From Portibacter lacus (GTDB lineage: Bacteria; Bacteroidota; Bacteroidia; Chitinophagales; Saprospiraceae): 64,000 nt of DNA. Positions 44,161 to 52,359 of this stretch are shown piece by piece (within the stretch, counting starts at the first letter, position 1; each line of letters starts with the position of its first letter). The stretch lies in the NCBI RefSeq assembly GCF_021533215.1, contig NZ_JAJNKA010000017.1:1-64000 (forward strand). Reading direction: 5' to 3'. The notes beneath the pieces were generated by a model, which did no database searches, was not told the origin of the DNA, and saw nothing but the letters and a program-made list of their open reading frames with translations. The translations under genes and the position numbers were made by a program.

Positions 44161-46446
44161 ATGAAAAAAATATTATTGCTAGCCCTTTTCTTTTCATCGG
44201 TAATTGCAGTGAGCGCTCAGAGTTTCACTTTAAGCGGTTATATGAAAGACCAAGATACTGGAGAGGACCTGATGTATGCAACTGTTAGTGTCGATGGCTC
44301 TGGCGAGGGAGTTACAACCAATCTTTATGGTTTTTATTCACTTACGTTACCTGAAGGGGATTATGTAATTGCTTATTCCTATGTGGGTTTTGAGACGCAA
44401 AGAATTGAAATCAAACTAGATAAGGATCAAGAATTGACCATAGAACTAGGAAGTGGAGCCAATGAATTAGATGAAGTGACCATTACGGCTGAAAGGGCTG
44501 ATGATAATGTGACGAGCACAGAAGTAGGTGTTGTTACACTTGATGTAAAGGAGACCATGAAAATTCCAGTCTTGATGGGCGAACAGAATATCATGAAAAC
44601 ATTCCAGTTAATGCCTGGAGTCGCGAGTAGTTCTGAAGGGGGAAGTGGATTCTTTGTAAGAGGAGGCGCTGCTGATCAAAATTTGATTCTTCTAGATGAA
44701 GCTCCAGTTTATAATGCAAGTCACCTGTTAGGGTTTTTCTCTGTTTTTAATTCGGATGCCTTGAAAGATGTGAAACTTTACAAAGGAGGTATTCCAGCGG
44801 AATATGGTGGTAGAGCTTCTTCTGTAATGGATGTAAGAATGAAAGAAGGAAACCTGAAGGAGTGGGGAGCTTCTGGCGGAATAGGCGTAATATCTTCTCG
44901 ATTAACGGTAGAAGGTCCTTTCGATAAAGATAAGGGTTCTATTATTGTGTCAGGGAGAAGAACTTATGCAGATGTGGTCGCAAGAACTTTTACAGATGAT
45001 TTCGATGGCGTTTCATTGTATTTTTATGATCTGAATGCTAAGGCAAACTACAAAATAGGTAGTAAGGATCGGATTTACCTTTCTGGTTATCTAGGGAGAG
45101 ATGCATTTGGTGTAGATGATCTTGGTTTTGACTGGGGGAATACCACTTTTACTGGGCGATGGAATCACACCTTTAACAACAAGTTGTTTTCGAATACTTC
45201 CCTCGTTTATTCAGATTATAATTATGGATTTGGACTGAACGTAGGTGATATCGATGTGGATCTTTCTTCAGGGATTTATGACTATTTGCTGAAACAAGAT
45301 TATAATTACTTCTTGAATCCTAATAATACCATGAAATTTGGCTGGCAATCTAATTTCCATGAATTCAGACCGAATGAATTCTCTTTTGACAATGAAGTTG
45401 AAACAGCACTTCCTAGTAGTAGACTGGCACTAGAAAATGCGCTCTATTGGTCAAATGAACAGAAGTTAAGCGATAGATTTACCGCTAATTATGGACTGAG
45501 ACTAAGCAGTTTTAGTAACATTGGAAATTTAAGTGAAAGCGAAATTGAAGAAGGTGGAAATGCGGAATATGAGAATGGAGAGTTTTATAATACTTTCTTG
45601 GGTGTCGAACCTCGAGTAAGTGCAACTTATTTATTAGATGCTAAGAGCTCAATTAAAGCTTCTTATAATAGAAATTATCAGTACTTGCATCTCTTATCAA
45701 ATTCAAATTCTGGAACGCCTACAGATATTTGGCTACCAAGTTCTCCAGTAGTTCTGCCAACGATCGCAGATCAGGTTGCGCTTGGATATTTTAGAAATTT
45801 CAAGTCTAATACTTATAAGTTTAGTACAGAAGTCTATTATAAATGGCTGCAAAATACCGTGGATTATAAAGATGGAGCGGAAACTTTCGGGAATAATGAT
45901 GTGGAATCTCAGTTGGTGTTCGGAGAAGGTAGAACTTATGGGGCAGAATTCTTGCTTGAAAAAACCAAAGGTAGATTAACGGGTTGGCTAGGGTATACCT
46001 TGAGTTCTTCGGAACTTCGAAGTGATGACATTAACCAAGGGAATTGGTATTCAGCAAGACAGGACAGAACACATGATCTATCGTTGGTGGCAATATATGA
46101 ACTTACGAAAAAACTAAGTTTGTCTGCTACTTGGGTCTATTATACAGGCGATGCGGTCACCTTTCCAGCAGGGAAATACTACATAGATGGCTCATTAATC
46201 AATCTCTATTCTGCTAGAAATGCGGATAGAATGCCTACCTATCATCGCTTAGATGCAGGACTTACTTGGACGATAAAGGATACGGACAAGTTTTCTAACA
46301 GTCTGAACTTTTCAGCTTACAATGTTTACAATAGGAAAAATGCATATTCGATTACTTTTCAAGAAGGGGAGAGTGGAAATACAGAAGCTTCTCGACTTGC
46401 CTTATTCGGAATCATCCCTTCTGTGACATGGAATTTTAGTTTTTAA
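44161..46446 (+). CDS. TonB-dependent receptor with carboxypeptidase-like domain
   Basis: A 761-residue outer-membrane receptor. After the signal (LLALFFSSVIAVSAQ), a CarboxypepD_reg-like domain occupies about 20-110 (FTLSGYMKDQDTGEDLMYAT). The plug follows (MKIPVLMGEQNIMKTFQLMP; GSGFFVRGGAADQNLILLDE), and the barrel ends with the aromatic residue of VTWNFSF. It imports an unknown substrate using TonB energy. The next gene encodes DUF4249, a common partner of this receptor subfamily. A LytTR two-component pair lies in the opposite direction. Confidence 0.93.
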   Translation: MKKILLLALFFSSVIAVSAQSFTLSGYMKDQDTGEDLMYATVSVDGSGEGVTTNLYGFYSLTLPEGDYVIAYSYVGFETQRIEIKLDKDQELTIELGSGANELDEVTITAERADDNVTSTEVGVVTLDVKETMKIPVLMGEQNIMKTFQLMPGVASSSEGGSGFFVRGGAADQNLILLDEAPVYNASHLLGFFSVFNSDALKDVKLYKGGIPAEYGGRASSVMDVRMKEGNLKEWGASGGIGVISSRLTVEGPFDKDKGSIIVSGRRTYADVVARTFTDDFDGVSLYFYDLNAKANYKIGSKDRIYLSGYLGRDAFGVDDLGFDWGNTTFTGRWNHTFNNKLFSNTSLVYSDYNYGFGLNVGDIDVDLSSGIYDYLLKQDYNYFLNPNNTMKFGWQSNFHEFRPNEFSFDNEVETALPSSRLALENALYWSNEQKLSDRFTANYGLRLSSFSNIGNLSESEIEEGGNAEYENGEFYNTFLGVEPRVSATYLLDAKSSIKASYNRNYQYLHLLSNSNSGTPTDIWLPSSPVVLPTIADQVALGYFRNFKSNTYKFSTEVYYKWLQNTVDYKDGAETFGNNDVESQLVFGEGRTYGAEFLLEKTKGRLTGWLGYTLSSSELRSDDINQGNWYSARQDRTHDLSLVAIYELTKKLSLSATWVYYTGDAVTFPAGKYYIDGSLINLYSARNADRMPTYHRLDAGLTWTIKDTDKFSNSLNFSAYNVYNRKNAYSITFQEGESGNTEASRLALFGIIPSVTWNFSF

Positions 46447-46461
46447 ATTTTTAATTTATAT

Positions 46462-47259
46462 ATGATGAAAATATTTAATATAATAATAGCTAGTTTAAGC
46501 ATCTTTCTTGTTACAGGATGCGAAGATATTATAGATCTTGAGCTAGACAATACAACACCAAGGATTGTGATCGAAGCCAACTTAGATGCTACCCATCAGC
46601 AAATTGCTGTAATAGTATCAAAGTCGAACGACTTCTACGAGGCTGCAGAACAGGTGAAGGTTATGAATGCGGTGGTGGAATTGAAAGGTGAGAACGGAGA
46701 AACAATTAGTCTTAACAGAAACGATTCAGGAATTTATGAAGGAATGGATCTTAGTGTTCAGCAAGGAGAGGAGGTAACCTTAAGTGTTGATGTAGATGGC
46801 GTTAATTATACCGCCATTGCAAAAATGCCTTCGGAAATAAACTTAATGACCGTGGATACTATGAAATTCAATCTGCCTTTCGGGCCTGCAGCGAGTGAAG
46901 AATCATTTCAGATGACTACTTCTTGGGATGATGTTCTAGGAGAAAAGAATTACTACCGCTTGAAGTCTTACAGAGACGATGTCTACGATAGTGGAAACTT
47001 TTCTGTGATCAATGATGAAGGATTAGATGGGAATAAAATAACCCAACCGATTCGATCTAGGTTTGAAAAAGGGAGTAAGGTAACCATTGAATTACTAAGT
47101 ACTGATCAAGCATATTATGATTACTTCTTAGACTTAGATGGTTCTCAGAGTGAAGGATTGAGTAGTTCTATTCCCTATAATGCGAAAGGTAATTTTAGTA
47201 ATAACGCGCTTGGATATTTTGGAGCTTATTACACTTCAGCTATAACAATTCAGTTATAA
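46462..47259 (+). CDS. DUF4249 lipoprotein, TonB receptor partner
   Basis: A 265-residue lipoprotein (signal IFLVTGC24, then EDIIDLELDN) with the DUF4249 pattern: TPRIVIEANLD near residue 33, KVMNAVVELKGENGETISL, and a later GEKNYYRLKSYRDD. DUF4249 genes occur in Bacteroidota directly after a TonB receptor of the same type, and are thought to act at the cell surface in substrate capture. It begins 16 bases after the receptor stop and is closed by a strong terminator. Confidence 0.88.
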   Translation: MMKIFNIIIASLSIFLVTGCEDIIDLELDNTTPRIVIEANLDATHQQIAVIVSKSNDFYEAAEQVKVMNAVVELKGENGETISLNRNDSGIYEGMDLSVQQGEEVTLSVDVDGVNYTAIAKMPSEINLMTVDTMKFNLPFGPAASEESFQMTTSWDDVLGEKNYYRLKSYRDDVYDSGNFSVINDEGLDGNKITQPIRSRFEKGSKVTIELLSTDQAYYDYFLDLDGSQSEGLSSSIPYNAKGNFSNNALGYFGAYYTSAITIQL

Positions 47260-47266
47260 AAATAAA

Positions 47267-47302
47267 AGCAGCCTACATTTAGAATGTGGGCTGCTCTTAT
47301 TT
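47267..47302. terminator. Terminator after DUF4249, between convergent genes
   Basis: AGCAGCCTACATT pairs over all 13 bases with AATGTGGGCTGCT (one T-G pair) around a TAG loop and is followed by CTTATTT. On the minus strand AAAAT-type flank gives TTTTATTTT, so it can serve both the receptor operon and the thiolase gene. Confidence 0.8.
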
Positions 47303-47407
47303 GGTCAATTTCTATTTCGAAATTTCATTGCTCAGTTTTCGAGCTGAGATTTATGAGAAAAGCGATGATTGCTATTTCTCTTTTCTTTTTCTGAAATCTC
47401 CCTGTAA

Positions 47408-48586
47408 TTACAATCGTTCTACAATAATGGCACTGGCGCCTCCACCTCCATTACAAAGCGTTGCACATCCATATTTTCCTTTCTGTTCTCCTAAAGAATG
47501 AATTAATGTTGTTGTAATTCTTGATCCAGATGAACCTAGTGGATGTCCAAGTGCAACTGCACCACCATTAATATTTACTTTTGTTGGGTCAATTTCTAAT
47601 TCTTTATTGAATGCCATCGTTACTACCGCGAAAGCTTCATTAACTTCGTAAAGATCCATGTCGTTTTTGGTCAAGCCAGCTCTTTTTAAAGCTTTTGGCG
47701 CTGCCAATGTAGGAGCGGTTGTAAACCAAGTTGGTTCATGAGAAGCATCTGCATAAGAAACAATTCTTGCAATTGGTTTCAGACCAAATTTCTTAACTGC
47801 TTCTTCGCTAGCCAGTATTAGTGCTGATGCTCCATCATTAATTGTACTTGAGTTCGCAGCGGTCACGGTACCATCTTTACTGAAAGCTGGTCTCAAAGAT
47901 GGGATTTTTTCAAAACGCACATTTTTATATTCTTCGTCTTCTGTCATGATTACAGGATCACCTTTTCTCTGCGGAATACTAACCGGCGCTATTTCTTCAG
48001 CAAACTTTCCAGCTTCTGTACTTGCTGCAGCTTTTTTATAAGAGTTTATTGCAAATTCATCTTGCTCTTCTCTTGTAAAGCTGTATTTTTTGGCGGTGTT
48101 ATCTGCGCTAATTCCCATGGCTTGGTGATCATAAGCGTCAGATAAGCCGTCTTTCTGTAATCCGTCTACCATTTCTGCAGAGCCGAACTTAAGCCCCCAT
48201 CTAACTTTAGGCAAGTAGTAAGGAATATTACTCATGCTTTCCATTCCGCCTGCAACTACAATTTCAGCTTGTCCTAACTGGATAGACTGCGCAGCGAACA
48301 TAATCGACTTCATTCCTGATGAGCATACCTTATTTACAGAGGTGGCAGGCACTGTATTTGGTATTCCAGCTCCTAGACTAGCTTGTTTTGCTGGAGCTTG
48401 TCCCAAATTAGCAGAACATACATTGCCCATAAATACTTCATCTACATAATTAGCGTCAACATTGGCTTTCTTTAATGCTGCTTTTATTGCTGTAGCTCCT
48501 AAACTCGGTGCACTAAGGCTTGATAACATTCCGCCGAAACTTCCCATTGGGGTTCTTTGGGCGGAAACAATATATACTTCTTTCAT
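47408..48586 (-). CDS. Acetyl-CoA C-acyltransferase (thiolase)
   Basis: A 392-residue thiolase. The nucleophile is Cys88 in NKVCSSGMKS, the second site contains GGAVALGHPLGSSG with its His, and the third GCATLCNGGGGASA with the acid/base Cys near residue 378. It either condenses two acetyl-CoA or cleaves 3-ketoacyl-CoA; the sequence is closest in style to acetoacetyl-CoA thiolases (AtoB/PhaA type). It is monocistronic, and the long small-RNA array begins upstream of it on the other strand. Confidence 0.94.
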   Translation of the reverse strand: MKEVYIVSAQRTPMGSFGGMLSSLSAPSLGATAIKAALKKANVDANYVDEVFMGNVCSANLGQAPAKQASLGAGIPNTVPATSVNKVCSSGMKSIMFAAQSIQLGQAEIVVAGGMESMSNIPYYLPKVRWGLKFGSAEMVDGLQKDGLSDAYDHQAMGISADNTAKKYSFTREEQDEFAINSYKKAAASTEAGKFAEEIAPVSIPQRKGDPVIMTEDEEYKNVRFEKIPSLRPAFSKDGTVTAANSSTINDGASALILASEEAVKKFGLKPIARIVSYADASHEPTWFTTAPTLAAPKALKRAGLTKNDMDLYEVNEAFAVVTMAFNKELEIDPTKVNINGGAVALGHPLGSSGSRITTTLIHSLGEQKGKYGCATLCNGGGGASAIIVERL

Positions 48587-48845
48587 TGATTAATTTTGCG
48601 ATAAAGATAATCGAATCCTAGGTACATATGAAATTAAATCAAATTCGATTTTAGTGTAAATGAAATGATATGTTGTCTGATTTAGAAATTGAACTACATC
48701 TCCTACTAAGTTGTATTTTTATTTAGTTGACTTTTAGTCAATTTTTAAAAACAGATGAAAATGGAGTTGCGTTTAGATTATTAGTAATTTATATATGTGG
48801 TAAAAATAATATATAAATATATTTGTAATATTTATTTAAATCAGT

Positions 48846-48874
48846 GTAGGGGAGGGCTGTAAATCATGCGTCTA
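48846..48874 (+). promoter_or_regulatory. ECF-like promoter motif of sRNA copy 1
   Basis: GTAGGGG, then 16 bases, then CGTCTA, ending six bases before the conserved CAAAGGG start of the RNA. The same pair with the same spacing occurs before copies 4 and 7. Confidence 0.55.
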
Positions 48875-48879
48875 TTATT

Positions 48880-48951
48880 CAAAGGGTGTTTTATAAAAAT
48901 TAGTTTAGGGTAATAAGCGCGTCAAGGTGAGGATCTTGGGCGCTTTTTTTT
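48880..48951 (+). ncRNA. Small RNA candidate, copy 1 (long-promoter class)
   Basis: A 72-nt element with the consensus sequence. Terminator: AAGCGC / GCGCTT outer stem and TCAAGGT / ATCTTGG inner stem (with G-T pairs) around GAGG, followed by eight T. The likely 5' end lies at CAAAGGG. A weak hairpin with T-run at 48727-48746 may close any transcript arriving from upstream. Confidence 0.72.
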
Positions 48952-49161
48952 ACATGGATTTTTCCGATGCCTAAAATATCACAATTGAAATTCCTTCTTC
49001 TCATCACTTCATAATGCTCATATTCTCTTGCATTTTTCGATGTTAACAAATTTTTAACAAAAAGGTTCTAATTTTTTTTCATATTAAATTAAATACAATA
49101 TAAAGATTTTTAATATGTTACATATGATGAATAAATACATATTATATTTTGCAACTCAAGG

Positions 49162-49191
49162 CATGGGGGATGTTTAATTTTGAATCGTCTA
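49162..49191 (+). promoter_or_regulatory. ECF-like promoter motif of sRNA copy 2
   Basis: CATGGGG, 17 bases, then CGTCTA. A diverged version of the motif at copies 1, 4 and 7: one base more in the spacer and two changes in the -35 half, but the CGTCTA half is intact. Confidence 0.45.
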
Positions 49192-49197
49192 GGTATT

Positions 49198-49266
49198 CAA
49201 AGGGTGTTTTATAAAATTAGTTTAGGTTAAAAGCGCATCAAGGTGAGGATCTTGGGCGCTTTTTTT
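49198..49266 (+). ncRNA. Small RNA candidate, copy 2 (long-promoter class)
   Basis: A 69-nt copy, somewhat diverged in its middle (TTTAGGTTAAAAGCGCATC). The hairpin AAGCGC / GCGCTT with inner TCAAGGT / ATCTTGG is kept and followed by seven T. Confidence 0.68.
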
Positions 49267-49298
49267 ATTATATGTGAAAAAAATATAATGTGTTTCTT

Positions 49299-49327
49299 TT
49301 GCATTTCCATCAATTGTGTTACATTTG
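49299..49327 (+). promoter_or_regulatory. Housekeeping promoter of sRNA copy 3
   Basis: TTG, 18 bases, TACATTTG: the Bacteroidota -33/-7 consensus TTG-N19-TAnnTTTG, ending three bases before AAAGGG. Confidence 0.65.
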
Positions 49328-49329
49328 TT

Positions 49330-49400
49330 GAAAGGGTGTTTTATTAAAATTAGTTTAGGGTAATAAGCGCGTCAAGATGGGGATCTTGGGCGCTTTTTTT
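49330..49400 (+). ncRNA. Small RNA candidate, copy 3 (housekeeping-promoter class)
   Basis: A 71-nt copy. Its inner stem is TCAAGAT / ATCTTGG, so the G-U pair of the consensus (TCAAGGT) has become A-U, a compensatory change that keeps the hairpin. Loop GGGG instead of GAGG. Seven T follow. Confidence 0.74.
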
Positions 49401-49616
49401 ATGCTCCATTATTCACTATGTATTAAGCTATATAAATACCTTTCTCTTGGACTGGGAGAATCAGGTTTTTCCTCCCCATCATCCATTTTTATTTTGATCT
49501 CTTCATCTTCCTATAAATTAAAATTTTTTCAAAGAATATAATATATAGCTATTGTGTTTTATACGAGAAATTTACATATGATGAAAAAATAAATGTAAAA
49601 ATTATATTATATATGA

Positions 49617-49645
49617 GTAGGGGAGGTGTATTTACAAAGCGTCTA
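49617..49645 (+). promoter_or_regulatory. ECF-like promoter motif of sRNA copy 4
   Basis: GTAGGGG, 16 bases, CGTCTA, ending six bases before CAAAGGG; the same as copies 1 and 7. Confidence 0.55.
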
Positions 49646-49650
49646 CTAGT

Positions 49651-49724
49651 CAAAGGGTGTTTTATAAAAATTAGTTTAGGGTAATAAGCGCGTCAAGGTG
49701 AGGATCTTGGGCGCTTTTTTTTTT
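49651..49724 (+). ncRNA. Small RNA candidate, copy 4 (long-promoter class)
   Basis: A 74-nt copy, nearly identical to copy 1 from CAAAGGG to the terminator, which is followed by ten T. Confidence 0.74.
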
Positions 49725-49890
49725 CTAGCATTTTTATGACCTATCTAAGCATCTGTTCTCAAGCCATTCCTTACTTTATTATATTAGTATTTTCACCGTG
49801 TATAGACCATGATTAAAAGGGTCCTGAAGATAATTTTCAATCATTACATTACTTTTTTAACATATATAAATAATATTTAAAGTGTTTTGC

Positions 49891-49920
49891 TTGTCTTTTC
49901 GTTTTGATTTATTACATTTG
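49891..49920 (+). promoter_or_regulatory. Housekeeping promoter of sRNA copy 5
   Basis: TTG, exactly 19 bases, TACATTTG: full agreement with the Bacteroidota promoter consensus. Confidence 0.68.
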
Positions 49921-49923
49921 GAT

Positions 49924-49990
49924 TAAGGGTTTTAAAACAATTAGTTTAGGTAATAAGCGCGTCAAGGTGAGGATCTTGTGCGCTTTCTTT
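49924..49990 (+). ncRNA. Small RNA candidate, copy 5 (housekeeping-promoter class)
   Basis: A shorter, 67-nt copy with a changed 5' part (AAGGGTTTTAAAACAATTAG). The hairpin is kept (AAGCGC, TCAAGGT, ATCTTGT, GCGC) with one T-T mismatch. The T-run is broken by a C, so termination may be weaker. Confidence 0.62.
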
Positions 49991-50172
49991 GTTTAGTAGA
50001 ATATTACTCTTATAGAATCTCCGGCTGCTGCTTCAGGGATGATGTCTCATTCTTCTTATTTTCTATGCATGTTTTATGTAGATATTGAATTCAATTCACA
50101 ACGAAATGTCAATCTGACATAGAGCTAAAACTACTTACTTTACAAAAATGGTTTTTTTATTCAAAGTACTTT

Positions 50173-50202
50173 TTGAAATTACCTTTCGAATTGTTACATT
50201 TG
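50173..50202 (+). promoter_or_regulatory. Housekeeping promoter of sRNA copy 6
   Basis: TTG, exactly 19 bases, TACATTTG, directly followed by AA and the conserved CAAAGGG. Confidence 0.7.
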
Positions 50203-50204
50203 AA

Positions 50205-50274
50205 CAAAGGGTGTTTTATAAGTACTACCTAGGGTACTAAGCGCGCCAAGGTGAGGACCTTGGGCGCTTTTTTT
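50205..50274 (+). ncRNA. Small RNA candidate, copy 6 (housekeeping-promoter class, most diverged)
   Basis: A 70-nt copy with many changes that hold or improve pairing. The inner stem is CCAAGGT / ACCTTGG, so two G-U pairs of the consensus became C-G and G-C. In the middle part TACC can pair with GGTA where the consensus has only G-U pairs. Outer stem GCGC / GCGC. Seven T follow. Confidence 0.72.
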
Positions 50275-50555
50275 GTTTTATATGGACCCATAACTTTTCA
50301 GAACTTATAATTTGTTTTCATGGATAGTATAGAACCATGTTTTAGTTTAGTTCATTTATTTTGTAAGCATATTTTTACTTCCCATGAATGATCGAAATGT
50401 AGATGGCATATTGATAATCAACTTTAAATGCATTGACATTAAAATTTATCTAAAAAAAAATAAAATTTTAATCAAAAAAATATTGCTCTTAGTATTAGAA
50501 TTTTAGCTTTTTATATATTATATAAATAGATATGTTTAAAAACTTATTAATTAAA

Positions 50556-50584
50556 GTAGGGGTACTTTGGTTTCTAAGCGTCTA
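50556..50584 (+). promoter_or_regulatory. ECF-like promoter motif of sRNA copy 7
   Basis: GTAGGGG, 16 bases, CGTCTA, six bases before CAAAGGG. Confidence 0.55.
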
Positions 50585-50589
50585 TTAGT

Positions 50590-50662
50590 CAAAGGGTGTT
50601 TTATAAAAATTAGTTTAGGGTAATAAGCGCGTCAAGGTGAGGATCTTGTGCGCTTTTTTTTT
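50590..50662 (+). ncRNA. Small RNA candidate, copy 7 (long-promoter class)
   Basis: A 73-nt copy, nearly identical to copies 1 and 4, with ATCTTGT in the hairpin as in copy 5 and nine T after it. It lies 116 bases upstream of the next protein gene on the same strand. Confidence 0.73.
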
Positions 50663-50777
50663 GCACCAATTTATAATATTTTCACATCTCATAATGTTAA
50701 AGGTAATTTAAGGTTGTATTGAATTGAAACCGAAAATTGTATGTTTTCGTCTTATCTTTACAATAAATAATGTAGAT

Positions 50778-51893
50778 ATGAAAATCCTCACTTTAATAAT
50801 AACACTATTCACAATGCTAAGTATACCAGTTCTACTGGATGCGCAATCTGTGGAAGAAGAAACTGGATTCAAATACGTTAAAGGGAACTACTTGTTCGAT
50901 AGCGGAAGATATGATGAAGCCATTCAAGTTTACAACGATATCATCAAAGGAAATGCTTCCTATGAAGAGGCTCTTGTTTACAGAGCTCGAGCGAAATATG
51001 CATTAGGTGCATATAAAGGAGCAAAGAGGGATGGATTAGCCTATATCGAACTGAATGGATTAAGTGAAGGTGTGTGTCTAGTAATGGGAAGAGCTGAGTT
51101 AGGTCTTGGGAATCCATTGGTAGCTATTAGTTACTTAGATTATGCAGTTTTAAAAAATAGCACCAATACAGATGCTTTATTAGCAAGAGGAGATGCTTTT
51201 TTTGAAATAGACGATGATGTTTCCGCTTGTACAGATTGGCATAAAGCGAAAAGGTTAGGTTCGGATAAAGCAGCCCAGCAAGCTGATGCATATTGTAAAA
51301 GAGTTGCGATACCGATAGATGATGAACCTAGAAAGCAGCCTGAGGTGATAGCAGAAGATAATGGCGATGATATTCTAGATGATGATGAAGTGCTGTCTAC
51401 AGGTTCTCAGTCCACTGATGAAGATGAAGGAGATGAGGATGTGTTATCTGGTGACGAAGTATTGTCCACAGAAACAGCATCAAATGATGATGTCGTTAAT
51501 AGCTCTGAAGATGATTATATATTTGATTCAAGTGACGATGAGGATGAATTCCCAGAGGAAGACCCAGTATTTGATGATGAGCCTCTAGATATTGTTGTAG
51601 AATTAATAGAAATAGATGAAGATCTTGATATAAAAATATACGATGGAGTAGGGAGTAGACAAGTTCGTGAAGTTCCTGATATTATCATCTTATCTGATAA
51701 TGCAGGGCAAGTTGTCGTAGATGTTTGTATCGATCGAAGTGGCAATGTATCCAGTGCTACCTTGAATAGAAAAAAATCAACTATCGGATCAGCAGGTCTA
51801 GTCTCTTTAGCGTTGCGTAAGTCAAGAGAGTTTAAGTTTGAGAGAACGAAGCAGGATGAACAGTGCGGTAAGATTGCCTTTTTATTGAAATAG
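50778..51893 (+). CDS. TPR protein with acidic linker and TonB-C-like domain
   Basis: A 371-residue exported protein. I set the start at ATG 50778, where MKILTLIITLFTMLSIPVLL and DAQS form a proper signal peptide; the frame opens 54 bases earlier. Residues about 28-180 hold TPR-like repeats (NYLFDSGRYDEAIQVYNDII; EEALVYRARAKYALGAYKGA). A 110-residue Asp/Glu/Ser-rich linker follows (DDDEVLSTGSQS and similar repeats). The last 95 residues (GQVVVDVCIDRSGNVSSATL to the end) resemble the TonB C-terminal/energy-transducer fold. It probably works in the periplasm as a scaffold. No clear partner. Confidence 0.8.
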   Translation: MKILTLIITLFTMLSIPVLLDAQSVEEETGFKYVKGNYLFDSGRYDEAIQVYNDIIKGNASYEEALVYRARAKYALGAYKGAKRDGLAYIELNGLSEGVCLVMGRAELGLGNPLVAISYLDYAVLKNSTNTDALLARGDAFFEIDDDVSACTDWHKAKRLGSDKAAQQADAYCKRVAIPIDDEPRKQPEVIAEDNGDDILDDDEVLSTGSQSTDEDEGDEDVLSGDEVLSTETASNDDVVNSSEDDYIFDSSDDEDEFPEEDPVFDDEPLDIVVELIEIDEDLDIKIYDGVGSRQVREVPDIIILSDNAGQVVVDVCIDRSGNVSSATLNRKKSTIGSAGLVSLALRKSREFKFERTKQDEQCGKIAFLLK

Positions 51894-51996
51894 TTGGTAG
51901 CAGCCGTAAGACTTCATTTGAAAAAGTAGAGGTTAGTATTGTTCTGATAAGGCATTCATATTAACGACTCGAATTGCAGGTAATAACCTAGATAGA

Positions 51997-52359
51997 TTAT
52001 GTTTCCATTTCAAGTGATATGGCTTCCTCGAAGACTGTTATGATTTGCTCAAGGTCTGCGTCATTAATTGTAGTTAATTTAATGCCAGCGACCATTTTTC
52101 GCCCTTTACTCTTTAAGAATGGAAAAGTTTCTTGAAGTATTTTACCCTTTAGAAATACGAGTTCTGCGCCCGCTTCTTTTTTCAGTGGGTTCAGATAACA
52201 AATCCAAGTTTTGTAATCGTAAAAAGGAATTCCGAACCTAATTTTAATACCGACATTGGGATAGGATAGAAAAAGATCATGCAACAGAAGTGCACTTTCA
52301 GCTATTTCTTCAGGCTGACTACTTAGAAAGTGATCGAAGGTTAGAATTTTATGCTGTTC
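51997..52359 (-). CDS. DUF1801 (YdhG-like) protein
   Basis: About 120 residues with the DUF1801 pattern: LLHDLFLSYPNVGIKIRFGI, FYDYKTWICYLNPLKK, ELVFLKGKIL and FLKSKGRKMVAGIKL. The family is small, cytoplasmic and of unknown function. The ORF opens at ATG 52410, 62 bases inside the M50 peptidase gene; I prefer the GTG at 52359, which leaves an 11-base overlap and starts close to the conserved part (VEQHKILTFDHFL). This choice is uncertain. Confidence 0.68.
   Translation of the reverse strand, partial: EQHKILTFDHFLSSQPEEIAESALLLHDLFLSYPNVGIKIRFGIPFYDYKTWICYLNPLKKEAGAELVFLKGKILQETFPFLKSKGRKMVAGIKLTTINDADLEQIITVFEEAISLEMET

Larger units (their letters stand above)
48845..50662 (+). other. Array of seven paralogous small RNA-like elements
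   Basis: A 2.1-kb gap (48587-50777) without a protein gene holds seven plus-strand copies of one ~70-nt element (starts 48880, 49198, 49330, 49651, 49924, 50205, 50590). They are separated by AT-rich, unalike spacers and spaced irregularly (120-385 bases). Each copy consists of CAAAGGGTGTTTTATAA, a middle TTAGTTTAGGGTAATA, and a terminator hairpin (AAGCGC...GCGCTT) with T-run. Each is preceded by one of two kinds of promoter-like motif. The T-runs mean that each copy ends its own transcript. I know no named family with this sequence. Confidence 0.8.

Noticed and set aside
48845-50662. CRISPR array
   Set aside because: Copies are ~70 nt long, diverged, irregularly spaced (120-385 bases between starts and ends), and each ends in a T-run after a hairpin. 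No cas gene is nearby.
48845-50662. Integron attC array
   Set aside because: There are no gene cassettes between the copies, no integrase, and no R''/R' core sites. The hairpin with T-run fits a terminator instead.
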